NCBI RefSeq assembly: GCF_937425535.1
Contig: NZ_OW485601.1
Location: 1,514,501-1,578,500, forward strand
Origin: Rhodovastum atsumiense
GTDB taxonomy: Bacteria; Pseudomonadota; Alphaproteobacteria; Acetobacterales; Acetobacteraceae
Direction of reading: 5' to 3'
Length of the DNA stretch: 64,000 nt
In this document: positions 17,299 to 25,238 of the stretch, in pieces
Layout: each line of letters starts with the position of its first letter
Position numbering within the stretch: the first letter of the stretch is position 1
Program-made: the position numbers and the translations under genes
Notes under the pieces: generated by a model
Database searches by the model: none
Told to the model about the DNA's origin: nothing
Seen by the model: the letters and a program-made list of their open reading frames with translations, nothing else

Positions 17299-18525
17299 AT
17301 GACAGGAATTTTTCTAGATGATATTTCAACTCCTGACGCCTTTGCTCATCAATTTGTTTCCTTGGAAGCCGGACCGAATTTCATCGATGCTTTCGGAACA
17401 CCACAAGCCGGCGGGGCCTTCCCGCCGCTGTCGCCCGGGCGGCATGGCACCCCGCGCTCCGGCCCGTCATCGGATTGGCCCGGGAACCACCCGCCGCAAT
17501 CCCGCGCGAAGGACACCAGCCGGCCGGTGCTGGTTGCCAGCTCCCCCGCGAACGGCGCCCACACGGTCGCCCCCGGCGCCAACATCGTCCTGACCTTCAG
17601 CGAAGCGGTCCAGGCCGGACGAGGCAACATCATCATCCGCGGTGCCAAGGGCACCCCCTTGCGGACCATCCCGGTGACCGACGCCACGCAGGTCACCATC
17701 TCGGGCAACAAGGTCACGATCAATCCGGCCACGGACCTGCCCGCCGGCACCGGGTACCGCGTCAGCATGGCGGGCGGAGTCATCAGCGACCTGTCCGGCA
17801 ATCCGTTCGCCGGCCTCCCGCAGGACAGGCTGTGCTTTCGCACCGCCCCCCGGCCGGCAGCAGACCACGGCTTCTCCATCACGCTTGTCTATTCCGGCAA
17901 CCCGATCTACCGGCCCGCCTTCGAGGCAGCCGCCGCCCGATGGTCCCAGGTCATCACCAGGGATCTGCCGGATGTGGCGCAGTCCCGATGGGGCTGCATC
18001 GATGACCTGCGGATCGATGCCCGCGTCATGACAATGGACGGTGACGGGGGCCTCATCGGCAAGGCCACTCCCGACGCGTTCCGCAACGGCCGCCACGGGC
18101 TGCCGTATCATGGCACCATGGAATTCGATGCCGCGGATGTCGCCAATTTCTACGCCACCGGCCAGTTGCCCAAGGTCATCCTGCACGAGATGGGCCACGT
18201 GCTCGGACTGGGAACGCTGTGGTCCGATTTCGGCATGGTGTCCGGCAACGCCTACACGGGCGCACATGCCCTCGCACAATACCGGCTCCTGGCCCACGAC
18301 CCGGCCCTGGCCTCCGTCCCGCTGGAAACCAATGGCGGCATCGGCACCGCCGGCGGGCATTGGGCGGAAACCACCTTCGGCAGCGAACTGCTGACCGGCT
18401 GGGCCACCGGTGGTCTCGAACTCAGCCGCATCACGGTCGGCAGCCTCGCCGATCTCGGCTACGGCGTGAACTATGCCGGGGCCGATCCCTACGTCCTGCC
18501 CGTGGCCCCCGACGGGATCACATAG
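17299..18525 (+). CDS. Leishmanolysin-like (M8) metalloprotease with bacterial Ig-like (Big_5) domain
   Basis: A 408-residue protein starting at ATG 17299 (AATAAGG upstream). After a low-complexity head (about 1-72) comes a Big_5/SwmB-like Ig domain (about 73-178: VASSPANGAHTVAPGANIVL, TFSEAVQAG, and SMAGGVISDLSGNPFAG). The peptidase domain (about 190-400) contains zinc motif HEMGHVLGLGTLW (two His ligands and catalytic Glu), and a third His in GGHWAETTFGSELLTGW, in the HW...EL context of family M8. The usual Met of that last motif is Leu here. There is no classical signal peptide, so the export route is unclear. AT-rich upstream DNA and the first ~35 codons suggest transfer. Confidence 0.82.
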   Translation: MTGIFLDDISTPDAFAHQFVSLEAGPNFIDAFGTPQAGGAFPPLSPGRHGTPRSGPSSDWPGNHPPQSRAKDTSRPVLVASSPANGAHTVAPGANIVLTFSEAVQAGRGNIIIRGAKGTPLRTIPVTDATQVTISGNKVTINPATDLPAGTGYRVSMAGGVISDLSGNPFAGLPQDRLCFRTAPRPAADHGFSITLVYSGNPIYRPAFEAAAARWSQVITRDLPDVAQSRWGCIDDLRIDARVMTMDGDGGLIGKATPDAFRNGRHGLPYHGTMEFDAADVANFYATGQLPKVILHEMGHVLGLGTLWSDFGMVSGNAYTGAHALAQYRLLAHDPALASVPLETNGGIGTAGGHWAETTFGSELLTGWATGGLELSRITVGSLADLGYGVNYAGADPYVLPVAPDGIT

Positions 18526-18571
18526 GCCAGGATCGCACGGGCGGAGAGGCAACCGTCGCCGGCCGTGGCGA

Positions 18572-19172
18572 TCAGAACGCCTCGGGCACGTAATGGCAGG
18601 GATAATCCAGCTCGGCATATTCCCCCCGCTTCTGCCGCTTCGGCAACGTCACCCGATCCTGCGGCAGGTCCTCGCAGAGGATCTGACGGAGCAGATGACT
18701 GATGATGTTCAGCCGGGCGCGCGAATAGTCGCATCACTAATGGAACGCCTCCAGGTCCATCGGCGAGAGCTTCCATAACTTGCGCCCGTCGTCGATCTAT
18801 GCCTGCAATCGTCGTTCCTGCTCTTCCTGGCTGATCTCGAGCCAGTCTTTGACCAGGCTCACGCCGGACTGGAGCATGCCCGGCTCGATCTCGGCGATCC
18901 CCCGGAACACCCGCGGCGAGACACGCTCGGTGAGCGCCTTGATGGCACCGCCCTTGCCGGCGCCGTCACAGCCCTCGAAGAGAATGATCGCCCGCCCCCC
19001 TGTGGACCACCCAGCGCTGCAGCTTCACCAGTTCGACGTGAAGCGGGCGCAGGGCGGCCTCGTAATCCTTGCGGCTCATGCGCAGCGCCGGCCCCTCGCC
19101 GGCCGGCGCCTCCGCCGGCACGTCCAGTGTGCGCCGGGACGGTTGCTCGGGGGATTTCCGCGGGTTGGCCAT
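18572..19172 (-). pseudogene. Polyphosphate kinase 2 (PPK2), degenerate remnant
   Basis: The minus strand from ATG 19172 (strong GGAGG upstream) begins like PPK2: MSRKDYEAALRPLHVELVKL then QRWVVHRG. A frameshift follows at about 18990. The correct frame then gives AIILFEGCDGAGKGGAIKAL with the Walker A loop. After SPRVFR a large internal deletion joins directly to MLQSGVSLVKDWLEISQEEQ, removing the Walker B/lid part. A stop (TAG) after RRLQA, further stops after LEAFH and a second deletion follow. The C-terminal RARLNIISHLLRQI and the Tyr-rich tail ending at 18572 are still readable. It is an inactive remnant. Confidence 0.88.
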
Positions 19173-19345
19173 GGCCACCTCCTGCACGAGCGGGAAACCG
19201 GGGCCGGGAATTGTTGCATCCAAAGTGCGCCTTTTGCCACCCCCGCCGCCTCTCTCCCTGGTTGGCAAGCGTTTCCGTCGCGCGCGCCGGCAAGGGCTGG
19301 GCTAAGATGGCAGATAATAAATCTGCAACAGGGACTGGCGCCGTC

Positions 19346-21439
19346 ATGAAGCCTCTGGTCACCATCGAGCGGCACGGCGATGCGGCCGTGATCGTGATCG
19401 ATAACCCGCCGGTCAACGCGCTGTCCGACCCGCTCCGCCGCGCCCTGCTGGCGGCCGTGCAGGAAGTGGTGGCCGACCCGGTGCTGCGCGCCGCCGTGAT
19501 CGCCTGCGCCGGCCGGACCTTCATCGCCGGCGCCGACATCCGCGAGTTCGATTCCCCGCCCCCCGAGGTCTTCACCGGCACGATCAACGCCGCCATCGAG
19601 GCCTCGCCCAAGCCCTTCGTGGCGGCAATCCATGGCACGGCGCTCGGCGGCGGGTTCGAACTCGCCCTGGCCTGCCATGCCCGCATCATGGCCCCGGACG
19701 CCTATGTCGGCCTGCCGGAAACCCGGGTCGGGCTGATCCCCGGCGCGGGCGGCACCCAGCGCACGCCGCGACTCGCCGGGGCGGGGGTGGCGCTCGACCT
19801 GATCACCTCGGGCCGGCACGTGCCGGCCGACGAGGCGCTCCGGCTCGGCCTGGTGGACGAGATCGCGACCGATGTCCGGCGGGTGGCGATGGAACGCGCC
19901 CGGGCGCTCGTCGCGAGCGGGCAGTTGCCGCGGGCACGCGACCGGGCGGTGCCGGACATCACCTCGTCGGAGGCACGGGCGGCCTTCGCGGCGGCGGCGA
20001 CGGCGGTGTGCAAGCGCAGCCGTGGCGCCACCGCCCCGGTCCGCGCCGCCGAGGCCGTGGGCTGGGCGCTCGACCTGCCCATCGACGTGGCGCTGGAACG
20101 CGAGCGCGTCACCTCGCTGGAGTTGCGCACCGGGCCGCAGTCGCGGGCGCTGCGCTACCTGTTCCATGCCGAACGCCAGGCGGCCCGCCTGCCGGCACGC
20201 GACGGACAGGACGTGCGAAGCTGGCCGGTGCAGCGCTGTGGCGTGGTCGGCGGCGGCGCCATGGGCACGGGCATCGCCATCTGCTTCGCCGATGCCGGGC
20301 TGGACGTGACCCTGGTCGAGGTCTCGGCCGAGGCGGCCCGCGCCGCCGAGAGCCGGATCAGCCTGACCTACGAGCGCCAGACCAAGGGCGGGCGGCTGAG
20401 CGAGGAGGCGCTGGAAGCGCGGATGGACCGGATCCACTTCGCCACCGGGCTCGACGCGCTGGCCGACGCCGCGCTGGTGGTGGAGGCGGTGGTCGAGGAC
20501 CTGCCGACCAAGATCGAGGTGTTCCGCCGGCTGTCGGCGATCGTGCGGCGTGACTGCGTGCTCGCCTCCAACACGTCCTACCTGGACATCAACGTGCTGG
20601 CCGGCGTGGTGGACGCGCCGGAACGCGTGCTGGGCCTGCACTTCTTCAACCCGGCGCATGTCATGAAGCTGCTGGAGATCGTGCGCGGCGGGCGCACCGT
20701 CCCGGAAGCCCTGGCCACGGGCGTGGCGCTGGCGCGCCGGCTCGGCAAGGTCCCGGTGATCGCCGGCGTGTGCGAGGGCTTCATCGGCAACCGCCTCCTC
20801 GCGCGCTGGCGGCAGCAATGCGACTACCTGCTGGAGGAAGGCGCCTATCCGCAGGACGTGGACGCGGCGCTGGAGGCCCACGGCTTCGCCATGGGCCCCT
20901 ACGCGGTGGCCGACCTGGCCGGGCTCGACATCGGCTGGGCAACCCGCAAGCGGCTGGCGCCCAAGCGCGACCCGCGGGCGCGCTGCGTTCCCATCGCCGA
21001 CTGGATCTGCGAGCTTGGCCGGTTCGGCCAGAAGACCGGCGCCGGTTTCTACCTGCATGCCAATGGCCGGCGCGAGATCGACCCGGTGGTGACCGGGCTG
21101 GTCGAGCGCGCCTCGGCCGAACGCGGCCTCACCCGCCATCCGGTGGCGGCGGACGAGATCATCAGCCGGGTGCACGCGGCCATGGTGAACGAGGCCGCCC
21201 GCATCCTCGCCGAGGGGATCGCCCAGCGCCCCTCGGACATCGATGTCGTGCTGGTGCATGGCTATGGCTATCCCGCCTGGCGTGGCGGGCCGATGCACGA
21301 GGCCGACGGCATCGGCCTGCCCGAGATGCTGCGCCGCATCGAGTCGATGCACGACCGTGACGGGATCGGCTGGGAACCGGCACCACTGCTGCGCGAGATG
21401 GTGGCTGCCGGCAAGAGGTTCGCCGACCTGAACGTGTGA
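19346..21439 (+). CDS. Bifunctional enoyl-CoA hydratase / 3-hydroxyacyl-CoA dehydrogenase
   Basis: A 697-residue fatty-acid beta-oxidation protein of the FadB/FadJ type. The N-terminal crotonase domain (about 1-190) shows the oxyanion loop FIAGADIREF and HGTALGGGFELALACHARI with GLPETRVGLIPGAGGTQR. The NAD-binding domain (about 290-470) begins CGVVGGGAMGTGIAICFADA. The dehydrogenase signature RVLGLHFFNPAHVMKLLEIV follows, then two C-terminal helical domains to GYPAWRGGPM. The start is uncertain: ATG 19346 (MKPLVTIERHG) gives the usual length, while ATG 19307 would add 13 residues. No thiolase gene is adjacent, so its partner must be elsewhere. Confidence 0.93.
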   Translation: MKPLVTIERHGDAAVIVIDNPPVNALSDPLRRALLAAVQEVVADPVLRAAVIACAGRTFIAGADIREFDSPPPEVFTGTINAAIEASPKPFVAAIHGTALGGGFELALACHARIMAPDAYVGLPETRVGLIPGAGGTQRTPRLAGAGVALDLITSGRHVPADEALRLGLVDEIATDVRRVAMERARALVASGQLPRARDRAVPDITSSEARAAFAAAATAVCKRSRGATAPVRAAEAVGWALDLPIDVALERERVTSLELRTGPQSRALRYLFHAERQAARLPARDGQDVRSWPVQRCGVVGGGAMGTGIAICFADAGLDVTLVEVSAEAARAAESRISLTYERQTKGGRLSEEALEARMDRIHFATGLDALADAALVVEAVVEDLPTKIEVFRRLSAIVRRDCVLASNTSYLDINVLAGVVDAPERVLGLHFFNPAHVMKLLEIVRGGRTVPEALATGVALARRLGKVPVIAGVCEGFIGNRLLARWRQQCDYLLEEGAYPQDVDAALEAHGFAMGPYAVADLAGLDIGWATRKRLAPKRDPRARCVPIADWICELGRFGQKTGAGFYLHANGRREIDPVVTGLVERASAERGLTRHPVAADEIISRVHAAMVNEAARILAEGIAQRPSDIDVVLVHGYGYPAWRGGPMHEADGIGLPEMLRRIESMHDRDGIGWEPAPLLREMVAAGKRFADLNV

Positions 21440-21829
21440 GGCGGCGTTGCTGCGGTTGACGGAGGCGCGGGACCAGATCGCCCGGCGGTGTGGTTGACGC
21501 GCTCCGCCGGCCAGTTAATGCTGCCTTCGCGATGACAGATGCTGTTGCGCCGCAGCACGACCTTCCGGCCTGGATCTCCCTGCCATGATCCCGGCCGGAA
21601 AAATCTTTCCCGAACATATTGCAGCATCGGGCAAGACGAAATTGCCCTGCGCCCCCGGCATGCCTTTCGGCATGACAATGTATCCAAATGTTTAAATATC
21701 CCGCATCCAATGCTCGCGAAACCCGAAACGGACCTTACTGTCACGTATTCGTGAATTTTTCCTGGCACAACGATCCCGCTTCCGGCTAAGGGAGCGCAAA
21801 GCGCGGGGAGGCCCGCAAGGAACACCGAC
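21440..21829. other. 390-base intergenic region upstream of the FNR/FixK-type gene
   Basis: No gene is seen. The right-hand half (from about 21670) is richer in A and T than the surroundings and probably holds the promoter of the regulator at 21830. It contains the palindrome annotated separately at 21741. Confidence 0.5.
21741..21754. promoter_or_regulatory. Palindrome TCACG-N4-CGTGA, candidate operator
   Basis: A perfect inverted repeat TCACG (21741-21745) and CGTGA (21750-21754) separated by TATT, 76 bases before the start of the FNR/FixK-type regulator. Half-site spacing (N4) is as in FNR/FixK boxes but the half-sites differ (FNR: TTGAT). Autoregulation is a guess. Confidence 0.4.
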
Positions 21830-22543
21830 ATGCACGGCGTTGCTGCGATCCAGGCTGACGGTCTTCGTCCCAGGGAATCGACGGCCCTGACGGGATTGCT
21901 GGACTTCCTGGATCCCGGCCTGTCAGGACCATCACCCGCCGCGGCGCGCCCCGGAAACACCTGCTGCGAGCGGCGCTTCACCGCCGGCGAATGCGTGTTC
22001 CATGACGGCGCCCCGGCAAGGCTGGGCTTCCGCCTGCTGTCCGGGATGGTGCGGCTGTTCAAGCTGCTGCCGGACGGGCGGCGCCAGATCACCGGCTTCG
22101 CCGATCCGGGCGCCTATATCGGCTTTTCCGCCGGCACTTCCTACGCCACCGATGCCGAGGCCGTGGACGATGTCCTGGTGCAGCAGTTTCGCCTGGCATC
22201 CTCCGGCGACATCCTCGCCCGCTGCCCGGATCTGGAACCGGCCCTGCTGGAATGCATGTCCTCGGAACTGCTCGCGGCGCAGCAGCATATCCTGCTGCTC
22301 GGCCGCAAGACCTCACGCGAGCGGCTGGCGACCTTCCTGATCTGGCGGGCCGGCAAGGACGACATGATCCGCCTGCCGATGAGCCGCCTCGACATCGCCG
22401 ACTATCTCGGCATGACCATCGAGACCACCAGCCGCACCTTCAGCATGTTCCGGCGCGAGGACCTGATCGAGCTGGCCGGGGCGAACGTGGTGAAGCTGCT
22501 CGACCGCGAGCGCCTCGCCGACATCGCCGAATGCGAATCCTGA
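21830..22543 (+). CDS. CRP/FNR-family transcription regulator, FixK-like
   Basis: A 237-residue regulator from ATG 21830 (AAGGA upstream). A cyclic-nucleotide-binding fold lies at about 45-160 (FTAGECVFHDGAPARLGFRL, VRLFKLLPDGRRQITGF). The C-terminal helix-turn-helix LDIADYLGMTIETTSRTF is the FNR/FixK-type recognition helix region. The N-terminal cysteine cluster of oxygen-sensing FNR is absent (only a CC pair at about 48), so it is more like FixK/FnrN variants that do not carry an iron-sulfur cluster. Likely targets are microaerobic or redox genes, but none is adjacent. The gene ends at a strong hairpin. Confidence 0.9.
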   Translation: MHGVAAIQADGLRPRESTALTGLLDFLDPGLSGPSPAAARPGNTCCERRFTAGECVFHDGAPARLGFRLLSGMVRLFKLLPDGRRQITGFADPGAYIGFSAGTSYATDAEAVDDVLVQQFRLASSGDILARCPDLEPALLECMSSELLAAQQHILLLGRKTSRERLATFLIWRAGKDDMIRLPMSRLDIADYLGMTIETTSRTFSMFRREDLIELAGANVVKLLDRERLADIAECES

Positions 22544-22545
22544 TG

Positions 22546-22581
22546 CCGTGGCTGCGGCGGGCCGTTCCGCCGCAGCCACGG
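22546..22581. terminator. Bidirectional terminator hairpin
   Basis: A perfect 15-base stem, CCGTGGCTGCGGCGG (22546-22560) and its complement (22567-22581), with a six-base loop. It stands exactly between the convergent regulator and DUF4337 genes. Confidence 0.75.
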
Positions 22582-22595
22582 ACAGGACGGGTCCG

Positions 22596-23171
22596 CTAAA
22601 CCAGCCCGGCGGCGACCGCGAGGCCGAACAGCCCGGCCACGCCGCCGATGGCGCCGGCGCTCCAGGCCAGCGGCATCACCCGCGTGACCACCGAGACCGA
22701 GGCCAGCACGATCGCGATCTGCAGCGCCCCGACCACCAGCTCGAACAGATGGTAGCGGTGGAAGGCAACCTCGCGCTGATGCTCCTCGGCCTTTGCCTTC
22801 TCGGCGATCTGCTTGCTGCCGTCACCGGCCACCGGATCATCCCGCAGCCGCGCCGCCTCCGTGCGCGCCGCCTCGGCCCGCTTGTGCACGGTGTCATCGG
22901 CATTGGGCAGGCTGTCCATGACCTCGGCGGCCGCGCGCTGGACCGTGGCGCGGATGTTCTTGGCCTGGAAGAACGCCCAGTTGTCGGCGGCCTGGATGTG
23001 ATGCGTCAGATAGGCATTCTGCGAGCCCTTCTCGCCCATCTCGGCGATCGCCAGCATGGCCGCGAGCACCGCGATCAGCACGGCCACGCGGCGGGCGCCG
23101 CTGTCGCCATGGGCATGCCCGCCGCCATGGGCATGCTCGATGCCGTCCTTCGCCAATTCCGTCGAGTCCAT
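22596..23171 (-). CDS. DUF4337 family membrane protein
   Basis: A 191-residue protein with two ATGs in tandem. I chose 23171 because the strong GGAGG is four bases before it, while the other ATG is one base away. The N-terminus is His/Gly-rich (HAHGGGHAHGDSG), then a membrane helix (about 28-45, VAVLIAVLAAMLAIAEM). A central charged helical part contains QAADNWAFFQAKNIRATVQR, the DUF4337 hallmark, and two closing hydrophobic segments (about 140-190) complete it. Function is not known. The His-rich head could bind metal ions, which is speculative. Confidence 0.88.
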   Translation of the reverse strand: MDSTELAKDGIEHAHGGGHAHGDSGARRVAVLIAVLAAMLAIAEMGEKGSQNAYLTHHIQAADNWAFFQAKNIRATVQRAAAEVMDSLPNADDTVHKRAEAARTEAARLRDDPVAGDGSKQIAEKAKAEEHQREVAFHRYHLFELVVGALQIAIVLASVSVVTRVMPLAWSAGAIGGVAGLFGLAVAAGLV

Positions 23172-23354
23172 CATTCCTCCTTCGCGCCGTTTCCGCTGAC
23201 CGCCGGCGCGATGTAGCGCAATCGCGGCATCGGGCGAAAGCAACGAGGCGACCAGTCCGGCATCGTCGCAGACAGGGTGCCCATCGCCATGCGCATTCGA
23301 CAGCTCCGGTCGGTTGGGCGAAGCTGACGTGACTCGCCCCAGAAGGAAACCGCC

Positions 23355-24059
23355 ATGACGCTGGATGCCAGGACCGAAGCGGCGCTCGCCGGTGTCTCCA
23401 CCGCCACCCTCACCACCGTGCTGCTGAAGAAGGGGCTGCGCAACGTGTGGATGCGCGGCCCGGCTCCGCTGCGGCCCGGCCAGCCCCGGCTGGTCGGGCG
23501 CGCCTTCACGCTGCGCTTCGTCCCGGCGCGGGAAGACCTGGCCACGCCGGAATCATGGTCCTCGCCGAAATCCACCCGCGGCGCGATCGAGGCCATGCCG
23601 CCAGGCTGCATCGCCGTGGTGGATGCCATGGGCATCACCGATGCCGGCATCTTCGGCGACATCCTGTGCGCGCGCATGGCCAAGCGCGGCATCGCAGCAC
23701 TGGTCACCGACGGCGTGGTGCGCGACGTCGCGGGCGTGCTCGGGACAGGGTTGCCGGTCTGGTGCCGCGGCGCCGCCGCCCCGCCTTCCGTCGCCGGCCT
23801 GACCTTCGTCGACTGGCAGCAACCGATCGGCTGTGGCGGGGTCGCCGTGTTTCCCGACGACGTGGTGGTAGTGGACCAGGACGGCGCGGTGGTGATCCCG
23901 CAGGCGCTGCTCGATCAGGTGGTGGCGGCCGCGGTCGAGCAGGAACGGCTGGAAGGCTGGATCATGTCCGAGGTCGAAAAAGGTGTCCCGCTGCCGGGGC
24001 TCTATCCGCCGAATGCGGAGACGCGCGCCCGCTACGACGCCTGGGCAAAAGCGCAATAA
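23355..24059 (+). CDS. RraA-family protein (HMG/CHA aldolase-like)
   Basis: A 234-residue protein from ATG 23355 (AGAAGGAAA upstream). The RraA fold is shown by GDILCARMAKRGIAALVTDG and the Arg/Asp pair in DGVVRDVAG, which in aldolases of this family binds Mg2+ and substrate. Family members are either inhibitors of RNase E (RraA) or 4-hydroxy-4-methyl-2-oxoglutarate / oxaloacetate-type aldolases. The extended N- and C-terminal parts and WQQPIGCGGVAVFPDDVVVV resemble the longer 'ribonuclease activity regulator' group, whose true substrate is unknown. No neighbouring catabolic genes help decide. Confidence 0.87.
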   Translation: MTLDARTEAALAGVSTATLTTVLLKKGLRNVWMRGPAPLRPGQPRLVGRAFTLRFVPAREDLATPESWSSPKSTRGAIEAMPPGCIAVVDAMGITDAGIFGDILCARMAKRGIAALVTDGVVRDVAGVLGTGLPVWCRGAAAPPSVAGLTFVDWQQPIGCGGVAVFPDDVVVVDQDGAVVIPQALLDQVVAAAVEQERLEGWIMSEVEKGVPLPGLYPPNAETRARYDAWAKAQ

Positions 24060-24066
24060 GGCGGAT

Positions 24067-24110
24067 GGCGAGGGACGGGCAGCACGCTACACCTCGTCCC
24101 GCCCCTCGCC
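24067..24110. terminator. Hairpin between rraA-like gene and rodA
   Basis: GGCGAGGGACGGG (24067-24079) pairs with CCCGCCCCTCGCC (24098-24110) with one mismatch. It lies at the convergent junction and reaches into the last codons of rodA. Confidence 0.5.
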
Positions 24111-25238
24111 GAATTCGACGTCGCGGTGCACGTGCACCGACAGCAGCAGCCCGAATCCCGCCATCACCGTGATCATTGCCGAACCGCCATGCGAGACCAG
24201 CGGCAGCGGCACCCCGCCCACCGGGATCGCGCCCATCACCATGGCGATGTTCACGAACACGTACATGAAGAAATTCATGCTGATGCCAAGTGCCACCAAT
24301 CGCCCGTACTGGTGGCGGCAACGCAGCGCCATCGCCATCCCGCCCAGGATGATCAGCCCGAGCAGCACCAGCACCGCGACCCCGCCCACCAGCCCGAATT
24401 CCTCGGCGATCATGGTGAAGATGAAGTCGGTCTGCTTCTCCGGCAGGAAGTTCAGGTGGCCCTGCGTGCCCTGCAGGTAGCCCTTTCCCCACATCCCCCC
24501 CGAGCCGAGCGCGATCTTGCTCTGGATGATGTTGTAGCCGGCGCCGAGCGGATCGTTCTCGGGATTGAGGAAGGTGGTGATGCGGGCGCGCTGGTAGTCG
24601 TGCAGGTGGTTGTAGGCGATCGGCGCGGCCGCCGCGACGCCGGCCACGCCCAGCCCCACTTTCCACCAGCGCAGCCCCGCCCCCAGGAACACCGTCCCTC
24701 CGACCACGGCGGTGATCACCGCGGTGCCGAGATTCGGTTCCTTGAGGATCAGCACCACCGGCACCGCCAGCGCGATCGCCGGCGGGATCAGGAACAGCGG
24801 ATTGCCCATCCGTTCCCAGGATGCCTTGTGGAACCAGGAAGCCAGCGCCATCACCAGCGCGATCTTCATCAGTTCCGAGGGCTGCCACTGCATCCCGCCG
24901 ATCTCGATCCAGCGCTGCGCCCCCTTGCCGACATGGCCCATGTGCAGCACCAGCACCAGCAGCAGGACGCCGCCGGCATAGGCGAGCCAGGACAGCCGGG
25001 CGATGAAGCGGATATCCACCAGCGCGATCGACAGCATCAGCCCCAGCCCGAAGGCGAAGCGCAGGATGTGCTTCGCGGCATAGGGCTCGGACGATCCGCC
25101 CGCGGCCGAATAGAGCGCGACATAGCCGACCCCGGCGAGCGTGCAGAGCAGCAGCACATAGAGCCAGGGAATGCGCCACAGCTTGCCGGTCAGTCCGAAC
25201 GAGGTCTCGCGGATCAGCCGCCGCTCGAACACGCTCAC
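24087..25238 (-). CDS. rodA: Rod-shape determining protein RodA (SEDS glycosyltransferase)
   Basis: A peptidoglycan glycosyltransferase of the SEDS family that polymerises lipid II for side-wall growth. It has 383 residues from a GTG that overlaps the mrdA stop (GTGA). About ten membrane segments are visible. SEDS signatures: GGMQWQPSELMKIALVM, the extracellular loop with KEPNLGTAVI, the catalytic-loop region KGYLQGTQGHLNFLPEKQTD, and GGVPLPLVSHGGSAM. It works with PBP2 encoded just upstream and is the last gene of the mre operon. Confidence 0.96.
   Translation of the reverse strand: MSVFERRLIRETSFGLTGKLWRIPWLYVLLLCTLAGVGYVALYSAAGGSSEPYAAKHILRFAFGLGLMLSIALVDIRFIARLSWLAYAGGVLLLVLVLHMGHVGKGAQRWIEIGGMQWQPSELMKIALVMALASWFHKASWERMGNPLFLIPPAIALAVPVVLILKEPNLGTAVITAVVGGTVFLGAGLRWWKVGLGVAGVAAAAPIAYNHLHDYQRARITTFLNPENDPLGAGYNIIQSKIALGSGGMWGKGYLQGTQGHLNFLPEKQTDFIFTMIAEEFGLVGGVAVLVLLGLIILGGMAMALRCRHQYGRLVALGISMNFFMYVFVNIAMVMGAIPVGGVPLPLVSHGGSAMITVMAGFGLLLSVHVHRDVEFGEGRDEV

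Noticed and set aside
17299-18525. The metalloprotease as the TpsA partner of the adjacent TpsB
   Set aside because: It lacks the TPS secretion domain and a signal peptide; adjacency alone is weak.
19076-21352. A 758-residue minus-strand frame under the beta-oxidation gene
   Set aside because: Antisense to a well-identified bifunctional enzyme; composition is artefactual.
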